From VYFG01 sp965204165 (GTDB taxonomy: Bacteria > Pseudomonadota > Gammaproteobacteria > Arenicellales > Poriferihabitantaceae), in assembly GCA_965204165.1 (NCBI GenBank), contig OZ241969.1, positions 806,001-870,000 of the forward strand: a DNA stretch of 64,000 bases. Direction: 5' to 3'. The first letter of the stretch is position 1; each line of letters starts with the position of its first letter. Both the position numbers and the translations under genes were made by a program. Shown piece after piece: positions 56,647 through 64,000 of this stretch. The notes under the pieces are model-generated. The model was not told the DNA's origin. It saw only the letters and a list, made by a program, of their open reading frames with translations, and did not search any database.

Positions 56647-57549
56647 ATGCCTACACGCTTGCCAACTATAGCATCGCTTCAGACGTTTGAGACTGTTGCC
56701 AGGCATGGCAGCTTTGCCAGTGCATCCAAGGAGCGTTGTGTATCCGCTTCGGCAATCAGTCACCAGATCAACGATCTTGAGACCTTGCTCGATATAGAGC
56801 TGTTTCATCGAGATCCCAATGGAATCAGGCTGACACGCGCCGGAAAGTTCTATCTGCGCAATGTTCAGGATCTGTTGAGCGGGCTGTCGATTGCGACATC
56901 GACGGTCCGCGGATATGACGATGCCGTTGTTTCGATTAAAACCTATGCGTCAGTGTCGCGGCGAATGCTGATTCCTGACCTTCCGAACCTCAGGACCGCA
57001 TACCCCAAACTGTCAATTCAGTTGCAATCGATTGACTCGCACCTCTACTGTCCCGTGAATGACGCGGTGCTGGAAAATCACAACATATACATATTGTGTG
57101 GCCAACCGGAGAGCGGGGACTATGAATCATACCGACTGGCGGGCTCATCCTTGGTTCTAATCTGCTCCCGGGCCTATGCGAAGAAGGCGCCACCGTTGAA
57201 AGCGCCGCGTGATATCGCAGAACACGAACTCACCCGATATGTTGGAAGCGAAGATGACTGGGAAAGCTGGGTCGCAATGTCGGGAGAGACACCAGCCCTG
57301 CTTCCCTCAAACCAGATATTTTCCAACAGAGACACGGCAGTACTTGCAGCAGAAAACAATCTTGGACTGGCATTGGCACCGGAATTCGTTGCACGCAGAC
57401 TTGAATCGGGAGGCGATATGATGATTCCGTTCGATTTGCGACTCCCATACCCCGACCTGTATTTGATACTGCCCAAAGTACTCAAGGATATTCCTCATGT
57501 CAGGACGTTTTGTGACTGGCTGCTGACGGAATCCGTGTTTGCCAATTGA
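56647..57549 (+). CDS. LysR-family transcriptional regulator
   Basis: 300 residues. Winged helix-turn-helix at ~5-65 (LPTIASLQTFETVARHGSFA; CVSASAISHQINDLETLLDI), GcvA-like. The effector domain runs from ~90 (VSIKTYASVSRRMLIPDLPN). It binds DNA upstream of target genes and responds to a small molecule. Divergent from the CoA-transferase/binding-protein operon, its likely target. Confidence 0.93.
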   Translation: MPTRLPTIASLQTFETVARHGSFASASKERCVSASAISHQINDLETLLDIELFHRDPNGIRLTRAGKFYLRNVQDLLSGLSIATSTVRGYDDAVVSIKTYASVSRRMLIPDLPNLRTAYPKLSIQLQSIDSHLYCPVNDAVLENHNIYILCGQPESGDYESYRLAGSSLVLICSRAYAKKAPPLKAPRDIAEHELTRYVGSEDDWESWVAMSGETPALLPSNQIFSNRDTAVLAAENNLGLALAPEFVARRLESGGDMMIPFDLRLPYPDLYLILPKVLKDIPHVRTFCDWLLTESVFAN

Positions 57550-57769
57550 GCGAATCATTCCGGTGGATTCTCCGTTCCTCCCAATATCAACGGGAAGACA
57601 TCGTGTACATCAGGTCATGTACTGGTCCTGCCGATACGCCCCGGGCGTAATGCCCTGTAACTGACAATCAATTCAACTGTACCCGGTCGTCCGTTTGGGG
57701 GGCCTGTTCCACTGTTGTGGGTACCGGTGGACCGGTGGAATTGCGCCATGCCGGCCGAAAATCCAGGTA

Positions 57770-58930
57770 CTACCTGAAAACCGAGTTCGTATCCTTGTAG
57801 TTTATGGCTTTAATACCGTCACTGAATTGCCTGGTTTCCCCGTTGTAGACAACGTATCCCGACTGAAGCGTTTTCTGTTTCTCCGAAAACCGCAAGAGCA
57901 TTTTCTTGAAGTGTGGACTGAATGTGGCGGCTGACTTGATTTCGATTCCGATCAGATTCCGTCCGATTGCGTACAGCAGATCGATTTCGTTCCCATGGCT
58001 GTCCCGATAAAAATACAGGTTCGGTGTCTGGCCCCGGTTGTACCGGGTCTTCAAGGCTTCGAGAACAACCAGGTTTTCAAACAATTGTCCAACCAGCGGA
58101 TCCCGGGTGACCTGTTCCGGCTTTTCGATTCCGAGCAGGTAGGCGAGCAGTCCCGTATCCATGAAATAGTACTTCGGGGACTTGATGACGCGTTTTCCGA
58201 AGTTCTCGTAATAGGGGGAGAGTTTAAACACCACGAAAGAGGCTTCCAGGATTGAAAGCCATTCCTTGATGCTCTTGGCGTCCACACCGACATCCGCCGC
58301 CAGTGACTGATGGTTCATCACCTGGCCTGTTCTTCCGGCGAGCAGGCGCATGAATTTGTCAAACAGGCTGGAGTTCTTCAGTTGGATGATCTGGCGAACG
58401 TCTCTTTCGATATAGGTCTGGTAGTAATTCGCGTAGGCAGTGTTCGGCCGTTGGTTCTGGTCATATATGCGCGGAAGAAATCCGGTGAAGACGTATTCCT
58501 CGAAAGTATCGAAGGAGACTTTCGCCGCCGTTAACTCTGCCATCGAAAACGGCAACAGGTTGAGGATGCCTGTTCTGCCCGCCAATGACTGGGTGATTGC
58601 GGTTCTCAATTCCAGTTGATGAGAGCCCGTCAGGACAAACTGGCCGGTCGTTCCGGATTCGTCGACGATGCCCTGAAGATAACTGATCAGGTGAGCGGCA
58701 CGCTGGATTTCACCGAGGATGGTATTTCCGGGATACCGGGCCAGGAAACCCCTCGGATCTTCCTGGGCAAATCTCATGATATCGGGCGTTTCCAGGCTGA
58801 CATATGCATAGTCCTTCAGCAACGCTCGCGCCAGGGTTGTTTTCCCGGCTTGCCTGGGTCCCAGCAAAGTGACAACAGGGTATTCCTTGAGTTGTTGTAA
58901 TAGTTCTCGGGACAAATGACGGGTGATCAT
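57770..58930 (-). CDS. AAA (AAA_14) ATPase with DUF4143 domain
   Basis: 386 residues from the ATG at 58930. Walker A is LLGPRQAGKTTLARALLK (~21-38), Walker B-like NTILGEIQRAAHLISYLQ (~69), and a sensor segment GQFVLTGSHQLELRTAITQS (~96). The DUF4143 part follows (~190-386) with YYFMDTGLLAYLLGIEKPEQ, ending in a nuclease-like strand NEIDLLYAIGRNLIGIEIKS (~315). Common in genomes with many mobile elements; function not firmly known. An inverted repeat just upstream of its start may be an operator. Confidence 0.9.
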   Translation of the reverse strand: MITRHLSRELLQQLKEYPVVTLLGPRQAGKTTLARALLKDYAYVSLETPDIMRFAQEDPRGFLARYPGNTILGEIQRAAHLISYLQGIVDESGTTGQFVLTGSHQLELRTAITQSLAGRTGILNLLPFSMAELTAAKVSFDTFEEYVFTGFLPRIYDQNQRPNTAYANYYQTYIERDVRQIIQLKNSSLFDKFMRLLAGRTGQVMNHQSLAADVGVDAKSIKEWLSILEASFVVFKLSPYYENFGKRVIKSPKYYFMDTGLLAYLLGIEKPEQVTRDPLVGQLFENLVVLEALKTRYNRGQTPNLYFYRDSHGNEIDLLYAIGRNLIGIEIKSAATFSPHFKKMLLRFSEKQKTLQSGYVVYNGETRQFSDGIKAINYKDTNSVFR

Positions 58931-58943
58931 TTGGATAGTATAT

Positions 58944-58982
58944 TATGTGTAAAATCGGATATCAAGTCCGTATTTACACATA
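58944..58982. promoter_or_regulatory. Inverted repeat upstream of the AAA/DUF4143 gene
   Basis: tatgtgtaaa (58944-58953) and tttacacata (58973-58982) are exact reverse complements 19 bases apart, in an AT-rich patch 14-52 bases before the gene's ATG. Placement suggests an operator, but no regulator is known. Confidence 0.5.
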
Positions 58983-59276
58983 TATTGATTTTACATGTCG
59001 ACTTCGACAGGAGACCGATTTGCCCAGATTCCATCGGTGAAGTGCATGGTGGAACCAGTCGCGGACCATGGCATCCCACCGGGGGTCAGTTCCCGTTCGG
59101 GAATCTCCAGGCTCCCTTTGTCCGCGACCCCGATCGGATGTGACTGAACCCGTTGCCCGCGCCGGGAAGGAGCCGGAGTCCGGTATCGTCAACGACGGGC
59201 TGGATGGCTATCGGGATTGTACCTGGGATACTATCGATCCCGTGAAAACACACCGGCCAGTGAACGAGTAACAGGA

Positions 59277-59978
59277 ATGTCTACCAGGGTTGCAATGCTG
59301 ACAGCGGCGGGCAGCGGCATGGGAGCGGATGCGGCGCGCTGCCTCTCGGAGCAGGGATATTCGGTGGCGATCCTGTCCTCATCGGGAAAAGGTGAAGCAC
59401 TGGCAAAGGAGCTGGGCGGTATCGGTATCACCGGTTCGAACCGTTCCGAGGCCGACCTCCGCCAGCTTGCCGACAGGGCCGTCGAGCGTTGGGGAAGAAT
59501 TGATGTCCTGGTCAATTCCGCGGGACACGGCCCCCGTGGCCCGGTTGCGGGTTTGAGCGACGAGGATTGGCACGAGGGACTGGAAGTGTACTTTCTCGGT
59601 GCGGTCCGTGCGGCTCGGATGGTCGCACCGATCATGGCCCGGACCGGTGGCGGGGCCATCATCAACATCTCCACTTTCGCGACCTTCGAGCCCGACCCCG
59701 ATTTCCCGACATCGGCTGTCTACCGTGCCGGGCTTGCGTCGTACGCAAAGCTGTTCGCCGACCAGCATGCAATGGACAACATACGCATGAACAACGTTCT
59801 TCCCGGTTTTATCGACAGCCTGCCTGCGACCGATGCTCGTCTTGAGCGGATTCCTCTGGGGCGCTACGGCCATGTACGGGAAGTGTCCTCCCTGATTGCG
59901 TTTCTTGCTTCGGAAGAGGCAGCGTACATCACTGGCCAGAACATCCGTGTGGACGGAGGAATCACACGTTCGGTGTAG
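59277..59978 (+). CDS. SDR-family protein lacking the usual catalytic lysine
   Basis: 233 residues from the ATG at 59277 with AACAGGA upstream. Rossmann-type start MLTAAGSGMGADAARCLSEQ (GxxxGxG, ~8-15), NSAGHGPRGPV (~81, NAG-like), and VDGGITRSV at the end are SDR landmarks. The active-site region reads IINISTFATFEPDP (Ser) and SAVYRAGLASYAKLFAD: where YxxxK is normal it has YRAGL, with Leu for Lys. It may be non-catalytic or use a neighbouring Lys. Substrate unknown. Confidence 0.85.
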   Translation: MSTRVAMLTAAGSGMGADAARCLSEQGYSVAILSSSGKGEALAKELGGIGITGSNRSEADLRQLADRAVERWGRIDVLVNSAGHGPRGPVAGLSDEDWHEGLEVYFLGAVRAARMVAPIMARTGGGAIINISTFATFEPDPDFPTSAVYRAGLASYAKLFADQHAMDNIRMNNVLPGFIDSLPATDARLERIPLGRYGHVREVSSLIAFLASEEAAYITGQNIRVDGGITRSV

Positions 59979-60151
59979 ATCAGCCTGGTCCTGTTCCCTT
60001 GCAACCCCGGACCGTCCACAGACTTTGAGCTTCCGGGTATTCGCCCGCAGTACTTCGCCGAAGATCTCAAGGCCACAGAGAAGCCCGCGCGGTTTGCCGT
60101 CAGACTTTCGGCCGCCTCGGGCTCTGCAGGGTCAACGGAAAAACCGGATGG

Positions 60152-60781
60152 CTAAACGGGTGTGACCACTCCCTCCGGTGCGTGTTCCATCGGAACATGT
60201 CCGGGCTGCTCCTGGACTCGGCTGAGCCAATCGCAGACTGCCGGAAAGGAGCCGAGTTCGAACCCGCCTTCATCCGCGACATGGGTATAGGCGTAGAGCG
60301 CGATATCGGCGATGTTCATGGTATCTCCGCCGAACCACCTGGTTTCGGCCAGGTGTCCCTCCATGACCGCAAGCGCGGCGTAACCGCCTTTCTGCTTGTC
60401 CGGAAGCTGAGCGCGTTGGGCATCCGTCATCTCCATATGCTGGATCCAATGGCGCGATACCGCGATGAACGGCTCGTGGCTGTACTGCTCGAAGAACATC
60501 CACTGGAGGGTCAGGGCGCGGCCCAGGGGATCGGACGGCAGGAAGGATGTGCCCTCCGCGAGGTAGAACAGTATCGCGTTGGACTCGGCAATGCAGGTGC
60601 CGTCTTCCAGTTCCAGTACCGGGATCCGCCCGTTGGGATTGCGATCGAGGAATTCCGGAGTCCTCGTTTCACCCTTTAGGGAATCGACCTCGACACGCAC
60701 ATAGGCCCTGCCCAGGTGTGCGAGCAGCAATCTCGGTTTGTAGCCGTTCCCGGAAAGATGGTTGTCGTACAGGCGAAGCAT
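60152..60781 (-). CDS. Glutathione S-transferase
   Basis: 209 residues from the ATG at 60781 (MLRLYDNHLSGNGYKPRLLL). Thioredoxin-like N-terminal domain with NPNGRIPVLELEDGTCIAES (cis-Pro and glutathione-contacting ES, ~50-69); helical C-terminal domain with GDTMNIADIALYAYTHVADE (N-capping box, ~150). It conjugates or reduces substrates with glutathione in the cytoplasm. Divergent from the FtrA-like regulator, 103 bases apart, which may control it. Confidence 0.92.
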   Translation of the reverse strand: MLRLYDNHLSGNGYKPRLLLAHLGRAYVRVEVDSLKGETRTPEFLDRNPNGRIPVLELEDGTCIAESNAILFYLAEGTSFLPSDPLGRALTLQWMFFEQYSHEPFIAVSRHWIQHMEMTDAQRAQLPDKQKGGYAALAVMEGHLAETRWFGGDTMNIADIALYAYTHVADEGGFELGSFPAVCDWLSRVQEQPGHVPMEHAPEGVVTPV

Positions 60782-60884
60782 CGGCGGCCCCCCGGATGAA
60801 GTAAATGGAAACAATATATTTTCTGGATTCCGTTCATCATTGGCGAGTGGCGCAAATGCCCAATACCGGTAAAATAATGCCAAC

Positions 60885-61874
60885 ATGTCCAAGCACCCGT
60901 CCCATTCCACCGTTGTCGTACTGGCCTACGATGGCCTTTGCACTTTCGAGTTCGGTTGTGCATACGAGATTTTTGGTTTGCCCCGGCCGGAACTGGACCG
61001 GCCCTGGTACCGGTTCGAGGTATGTGCCGCGGAGCCGGGACCGCTGAAGGCAGCAGGTGGCCTCGTTGTTCAGGCTCCCTACGACCTGGACCTGGTCAGG
61101 CGGGCGGACACCGTGGTCGTGCCGGGATGGCGAAGCCCGGACACACCCGCGCCTCCTCCCTTGCTGGACGCCCTGGTTCAAGTGGTGGAGCGAGGCGGCC
61201 GTCTGGCCTCCATCTGCTCCGGTGTCTTCCTCCTGGCGGCCGCCGGGGTGCTGGACGGCCGGCGTGCGACTACGCACTGGCGTTACGCCGATACACTGGC
61301 ACGGCGTTATCCGCGTATTCGGGTCGATCCGAACGTGCTCTATGTCGACGAGGGCCCGGTGCTCACCTCTGCCGGTAGTGCGGCGGGACTGGACCTCTGC
61401 CTCCATATCGTGCGCTCCGACCACGGCGCATCGGTCGCCAACAACGTCGCCCGGCGTCTGGTGCTGGCACCTCATCGCGATGGCGGCCAGAGGCAGTTCG
61501 TCGACAAACCCATAACCCCCGGGGCGGGCAACGGGAAACTGGCCAGGCTGCTCGACTGGCTGCCCGCCCACATCAACGAGGATTTGGCCGTCGGAGATCT
61601 CGCCCTGCACGCGGGCATGAGCGTGCGCAACTTCCAGAGGCGATTTCGCGAAGCCACGGGGACTACCCCGGGAGCCTGGCTGAACCGGCAACGTGTGGAT
61701 CATGCGCGCCACCTTGCGGAAACCACGGAGTTGACGGTCGAGCAGATTGCGGCGCGGTCGGGTTTCGGCGCGGTCGAGACCATGCGCCATCACTTCCGGC
61801 GCCTGGTGGGAACCACTCCCTCAGGCTATCGCCGCAGGTTCAGTCGTATTCGGGCAGGATCCGTTTCCGGCTAG
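60885..61874 (+). CDS. FtrA/GlxA-like regulator: DJ-1/PfpI domain plus AraC DNA-binding domain
   Basis: 329 residues. The N-terminal DJ-1/PfpI-type domain (~8-190) has STVVVLAYDGLCTFEFGCAY and the nucleophile-elbow Cys in RLASICSGVFLLAAAGVLDG (~107). The AraC-type C-terminal domain (~220-320) has two helix-turn-helices: LAVGDLALHAGMSVRNFQRR and LTVEQIAARSGFGAVETMRH, then FRRLVGTTPSGYRRRF. It regulates transcription in response to an unknown signal. The adjacent divergent GST is a likely target. Confidence 0.92.
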   Translation: MSKHPSHSTVVVLAYDGLCTFEFGCAYEIFGLPRPELDRPWYRFEVCAAEPGPLKAAGGLVVQAPYDLDLVRRADTVVVPGWRSPDTPAPPPLLDALVQVVERGGRLASICSGVFLLAAAGVLDGRRATTHWRYADTLARRYPRIRVDPNVLYVDEGPVLTSAGSAAGLDLCLHIVRSDHGASVANNVARRLVLAPHRDGGQRQFVDKPITPGAGNGKLARLLDWLPAHINEDLAVGDLALHAGMSVRNFQRRFREATGTTPGAWLNRQRVDHARHLAETTELTVEQIAARSGFGAVETMRHHFRRLVGTTPSGYRRRFSRIRAGSVSG

Positions 61875-62099
61875 TATGTTGGCCCTGGTTACGCAAGCGA
61901 TTCGACAATTTCCCGGGGTCGACTTGATTGTGCTCGGGGCGCATGTGGCTGCCGGTGTAGAAGATCGGCAACAGTATGACGTTGCCACCGTCCCTGTTCG
62001 GTTCCCCGGGGGTTTTGTAGGCGAGACGGACATCCGGCAGCACTCGCCGGACAGGAGTCCGAAATTGCCGAGGGCAAAGCTGTCGTGGGTTGCGGCCAA
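61840..62099 (-). pseudogene. Remnant of a homoserine-acetyltransferase-like (MetX-type) alpha/beta hydrolase
   Basis: Reading on the minus strand, FALGNFGLLSGE (one frame) continues after a shift as LPDVRLAYKTPGEPNRDGGN and VILLPIFYTGSH (next frame). This matches the N-terminal pattern of MetX-type acyltransferases. Similarity stops after ~60 residues and the nucleophile region is absent. Frameshift plus truncation make it a dead gene. Confidence 0.6.
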
Positions 62100-62142
62100 G
62101 GGCTTTCAGCGGGTATGAGAGTTGCCGGGCAGAGCGCCCGTA

Positions 62143-62958
62143 TCATTCCACCTCCCTGGCTTCCTGCCGCATCATGTGCAGGATCTCGCGTTCGATCTCG
62201 ATGTAGCCCGGCGTCTCGATCAGTTCTTCCTTGCTTGCAATGCGGCGTCCCTGCTTGAAGTCCATCGAGAGTATTTCCCGGAGGCGGCCGGGGTGGCTCG
62301 ACAGGAAAACGATACGGTCGGCCAGGAACAGTGCCTCGGCGATGTCATGGGTTACCAGCACCACCGTCATTTGCGTTTCGTCAATGATGTCCAGAAGCAA
62401 TTCCTGCATGTGCCAGCGTGTTTCCGCATCAAGCGCACCGAAAGGTTCATCCATCAGCGAGATCTCCGGCGAATTGGCCAGCATCCTTGCGATGGCGACG
62501 CGCTGCTTCATCCCGCCGGACAGCTGTTTTGGGTAGGCATGGCGAAAGCGCGTCAGCTTGACCTTGTTGATGAAGAATTCCACCCGCTCACGGCGCTCAT
62601 CGGTGGGCACCCTGTTCAGGCGCATGCCGTACTCGACATTCTCTTCGACGGTCAGCCACGGAAACGATGTATAGCCCTGGAACACCATACCGCGGTCGCG
62701 GCTGGGCCCGATGATCTCCTTGCCGTCAAGGGTAAGCCGCCCTGCGGTCGGGCCCTCGAGTCCGGCCATCATTTGCAGGATGGTCGTCTTGCCGCAGCCG
62801 GACGGACCCAGCAACACGCAGACCTCGTTGTCGACTACATCGAAGGAAACATCGCTCACCGCCACCACGCTGCTGCCGCGCCGGACCGGGTACTCCTTGG
62901 AGACATGCTCCAGTACCAGTTTGCTGCGGCGCTGCTGCGGGAGGGGGTCGCTGGTCAT
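62143..62958 (-). CDS. ABC transporter ATP-binding protein, nitrate/sulfonate/taurine type
   Basis: 271 residues from the ATG at 62958. Walker A LLGPSGCGKTTILQMMAG (~52), Q-loop MVFQGYTSFPWLTVEENVEY (~92; the WLTV form is typical of SsuB/TauB), signature LSGGMKQRVAIARMLAN (~147), Walker B ISLMDEPFGALDAETR (~167), H-loop VVLVTHDIAEALF (~200). It powers import of a small anion or organosulfur/amine compound. It follows the binding-protein gene by 58 bases; no permease gene is between them. Confidence 0.95.
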   Translation of the reverse strand: MTSDPLPQQRRSKLVLEHVSKEYPVRRGSSVVAVSDVSFDVVDNEVCVLLGPSGCGKTTILQMMAGLEGPTAGRLTLDGKEIIGPSRDRGMVFQGYTSFPWLTVEENVEYGMRLNRVPTDERRERVEFFINKVKLTRFRHAYPKQLSGGMKQRVAIARMLANSPEISLMDEPFGALDAETRWHMQELLLDIIDETQMTVVLVTHDIAEALFLADRIVFLSSHPGRLREILSMDFKQGRRIASKEELIETPGYIEIEREILHMMRQEAREVE

Positions 62959-63016
62959 GGCATCAGGCTCCGGGCATCGACGCGCGGGGCGGAAACCGCC
63001 CCGCGCGTCGGGGCTT

Positions 63017-64000
63017 CTAGCCCCGGTAGCCGCTGTCGTAGAGTTCCTTGTGCAGGCTGCAGTCCACCCCTTTTTCGTAGGGATTGCGGGTTTCCAGAAA
63101 ACCGAACTTCAACCACCAGTCCGACATCAGCTCATAGTGCGAGCGCATCTGGCCGTTGGTCTGATTGAACGGCGGGTTACCGGGCGCGGCTCCGCAGAAA
63201 CGCGCGGCTTCCATGAAATCGTAAATGTAAAGCCCGCCGTCGAGTCCGCTGCCATCCTTGCCGATGACCAGTTCGACGTCCTCGATGCTCATTTTCATTC
63301 CCTTGGCGATGATTTCATTGCCTTGTGCCGGGTTCTTTTTCCACCAGGCAATCGCATCGTAGAGGGCGCGCATGGTGTCGAGCGCGACATCGTGACGCTC
63401 CTCGATGAACCTTGCGTTCATGTACAGCCCGTCGGCGATCACTGCCTTGGAGGTCCAGTAGTCCTCGCGGGACTGTGACAGTACCTTGGAACCTTCGAGA
63501 GCCTTGAGGACGTTGCTGCCATAGGGCTCCCAGAATTCGGAAGCGACCACATCGCCGCCGATCATGGCCGCGAACGCGTCATCGGCGATGATGTTCCTGT
63601 ATTCGACCGAGTCGAAAGGATAGCCGTTGCGCTCCAGCCACATGGCGACGTAGATCTGCGCCAGGCCGCCTTCGACCACGGCGACCTTCTTGCCCTTGAG
63701 ATCCGCCGGGCCGTCGATGCCCGGGGCGACGACGATCTTGTCGGTGCCGTAGGACAGGTTGGCGAAGGCGACCAGCTTGAGCGGCATGTCACGTTCGGCC
63801 GCGATTGGTGAAAACTCGACCGTGCTGGAAACCACATCCATCCGGTCGGCGGTCACGAGGTTGTAACTCTCGTAGGGGTCTTCGATGGTCTGGTAGTTGA
63901 TGTCCAGGTTCGGCGCCAGGTTCTGGTCCTTGGCAATATACCAGAAGCCGTATCCCGGCCAGGTGAATCCGGAGATCTTGACTTCCTCGGCAGCCTGGGC
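63017..64000 (-). CDS. ABC transporter substrate-binding protein (NMT1/TauA-like), N-terminus off the right edge
   Basis: 327 residues are visible, starting inside the protein near the signal-peptide cleavage region (AQAAEEVKISGFTWPGYGFW). Family landmarks: YQTIEDPYESYNLVTADRMD, GIDGPADLKGKKVAVVEGGL (~95) and WLERNGYPFDSVEYRN, the SsuA/TauA/NMT1 type of periplasmic binder. It delivers its ligand to the permease driven by the ATPase at 62143. The ligand is unknown; aromatic residues in the pocket region (FTWPGYGFWY) are common in binders of pyrimidine-like or sulfonate ligands. Confidence 0.92.
   Translation of the reverse strand, partial: AQAAEEVKISGFTWPGYGFWYIAKDQNLAPNLDINYQTIEDPYESYNLVTADRMDVVSSTVEFSPIAAERDMPLKLVAFANLSYGTDKIVVAPGIDGPADLKGKKVAVVEGGLAQIYVAMWLERNGYPFDSVEYRNIIADDAFAAMIGGDVVASEFWEPYGSNVLKALEGSKVLSQSREDYWTSKAVIADGLYMNARFIEERHDVALDTMRALYDAIAWWKKNPAQGNEIIAKGMKMSIEDVELVIGKDGSGLDGGLYIYDFMEAARFCGAAPGNPPFNQTNGQMRSHYELMSDWWLKFGFLETRNPYEKGVDCSLHKELYDSGYRG

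Overview
The window looks like a GC-rich gammaproteobacterial chromosome segment heavily loaded with insertion sequences. The housekeeping core supports this: leuS-lptE-holA-proA run together on the minus strand, engB diverges from a cytochrome c4 gene, and rpoD is followed by a CAT-anticodon tRNA, all familiar gammaproteobacterial arrangements. lptE means a diderm with LPS. The number and nesting of IS elements suggest a genome with relaxed selection or a host-associated life, but that is inference.

Layout. 1-4300: a transposase with a Druantia DruA-like front half (runs off the left edge), a small acidic protein and a tyrosine recombinase. 4382-13770: a surface-lipoprotein region with three mosaic lipoproteins, a secreted protein with a possible -1 frameshift, and an IS of about 1.5 kb. 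13771-17452: a gene-poor stretch, an IS110 transposase, an IS remnant and the front of a SWIM-domain helicase gene. 17453-27273: a nested IS pile made of three nearly identical IS21-type copies; the first is itself hit by two other ISs with clear target duplications. 27274-42614: a patchy, partly AT-rich accessory island with a broken DNA/RNA endonuclease, an alpha/beta hydrolase, membrane proteins, a pentapeptide protein, an HEPN-type protein, two possible PD-(D/E)XK proteins and a broken AAA-ATPase. It is cut by an IS30 element and by an IS66-type element that carries its own adenine-specific DNA methyltransferase. 42738-53172: the core block folD, cytochrome c4, engB, proA, holA, lptE, leuS, rpoD and a tRNA. 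53255-64000: a metabolic/transport section with an oligopeptide-type binding protein, a CoA transferase, LysR, an AAA/DUF4143 ATPase, SDR, GST, an FtrA-like regulator, a decayed acyltransferase and part of a taurine/nitrate-type ABC importer.

The strongest unusual item is the 2,293-bp IS66-type element at 37014-39306. It has matching ends, a perfect 8-bp target duplication, a good internal promoter, a D12-class methyltransferase and a TnpC transposase four bases downstream. Its insertion cut the last residues from an HEPN-type gene, and the original reading frame can be rebuilt exactly across the two flanks. Second in interest are the three lipoproteins, whose stalk and head modules appear to have been shuffled.
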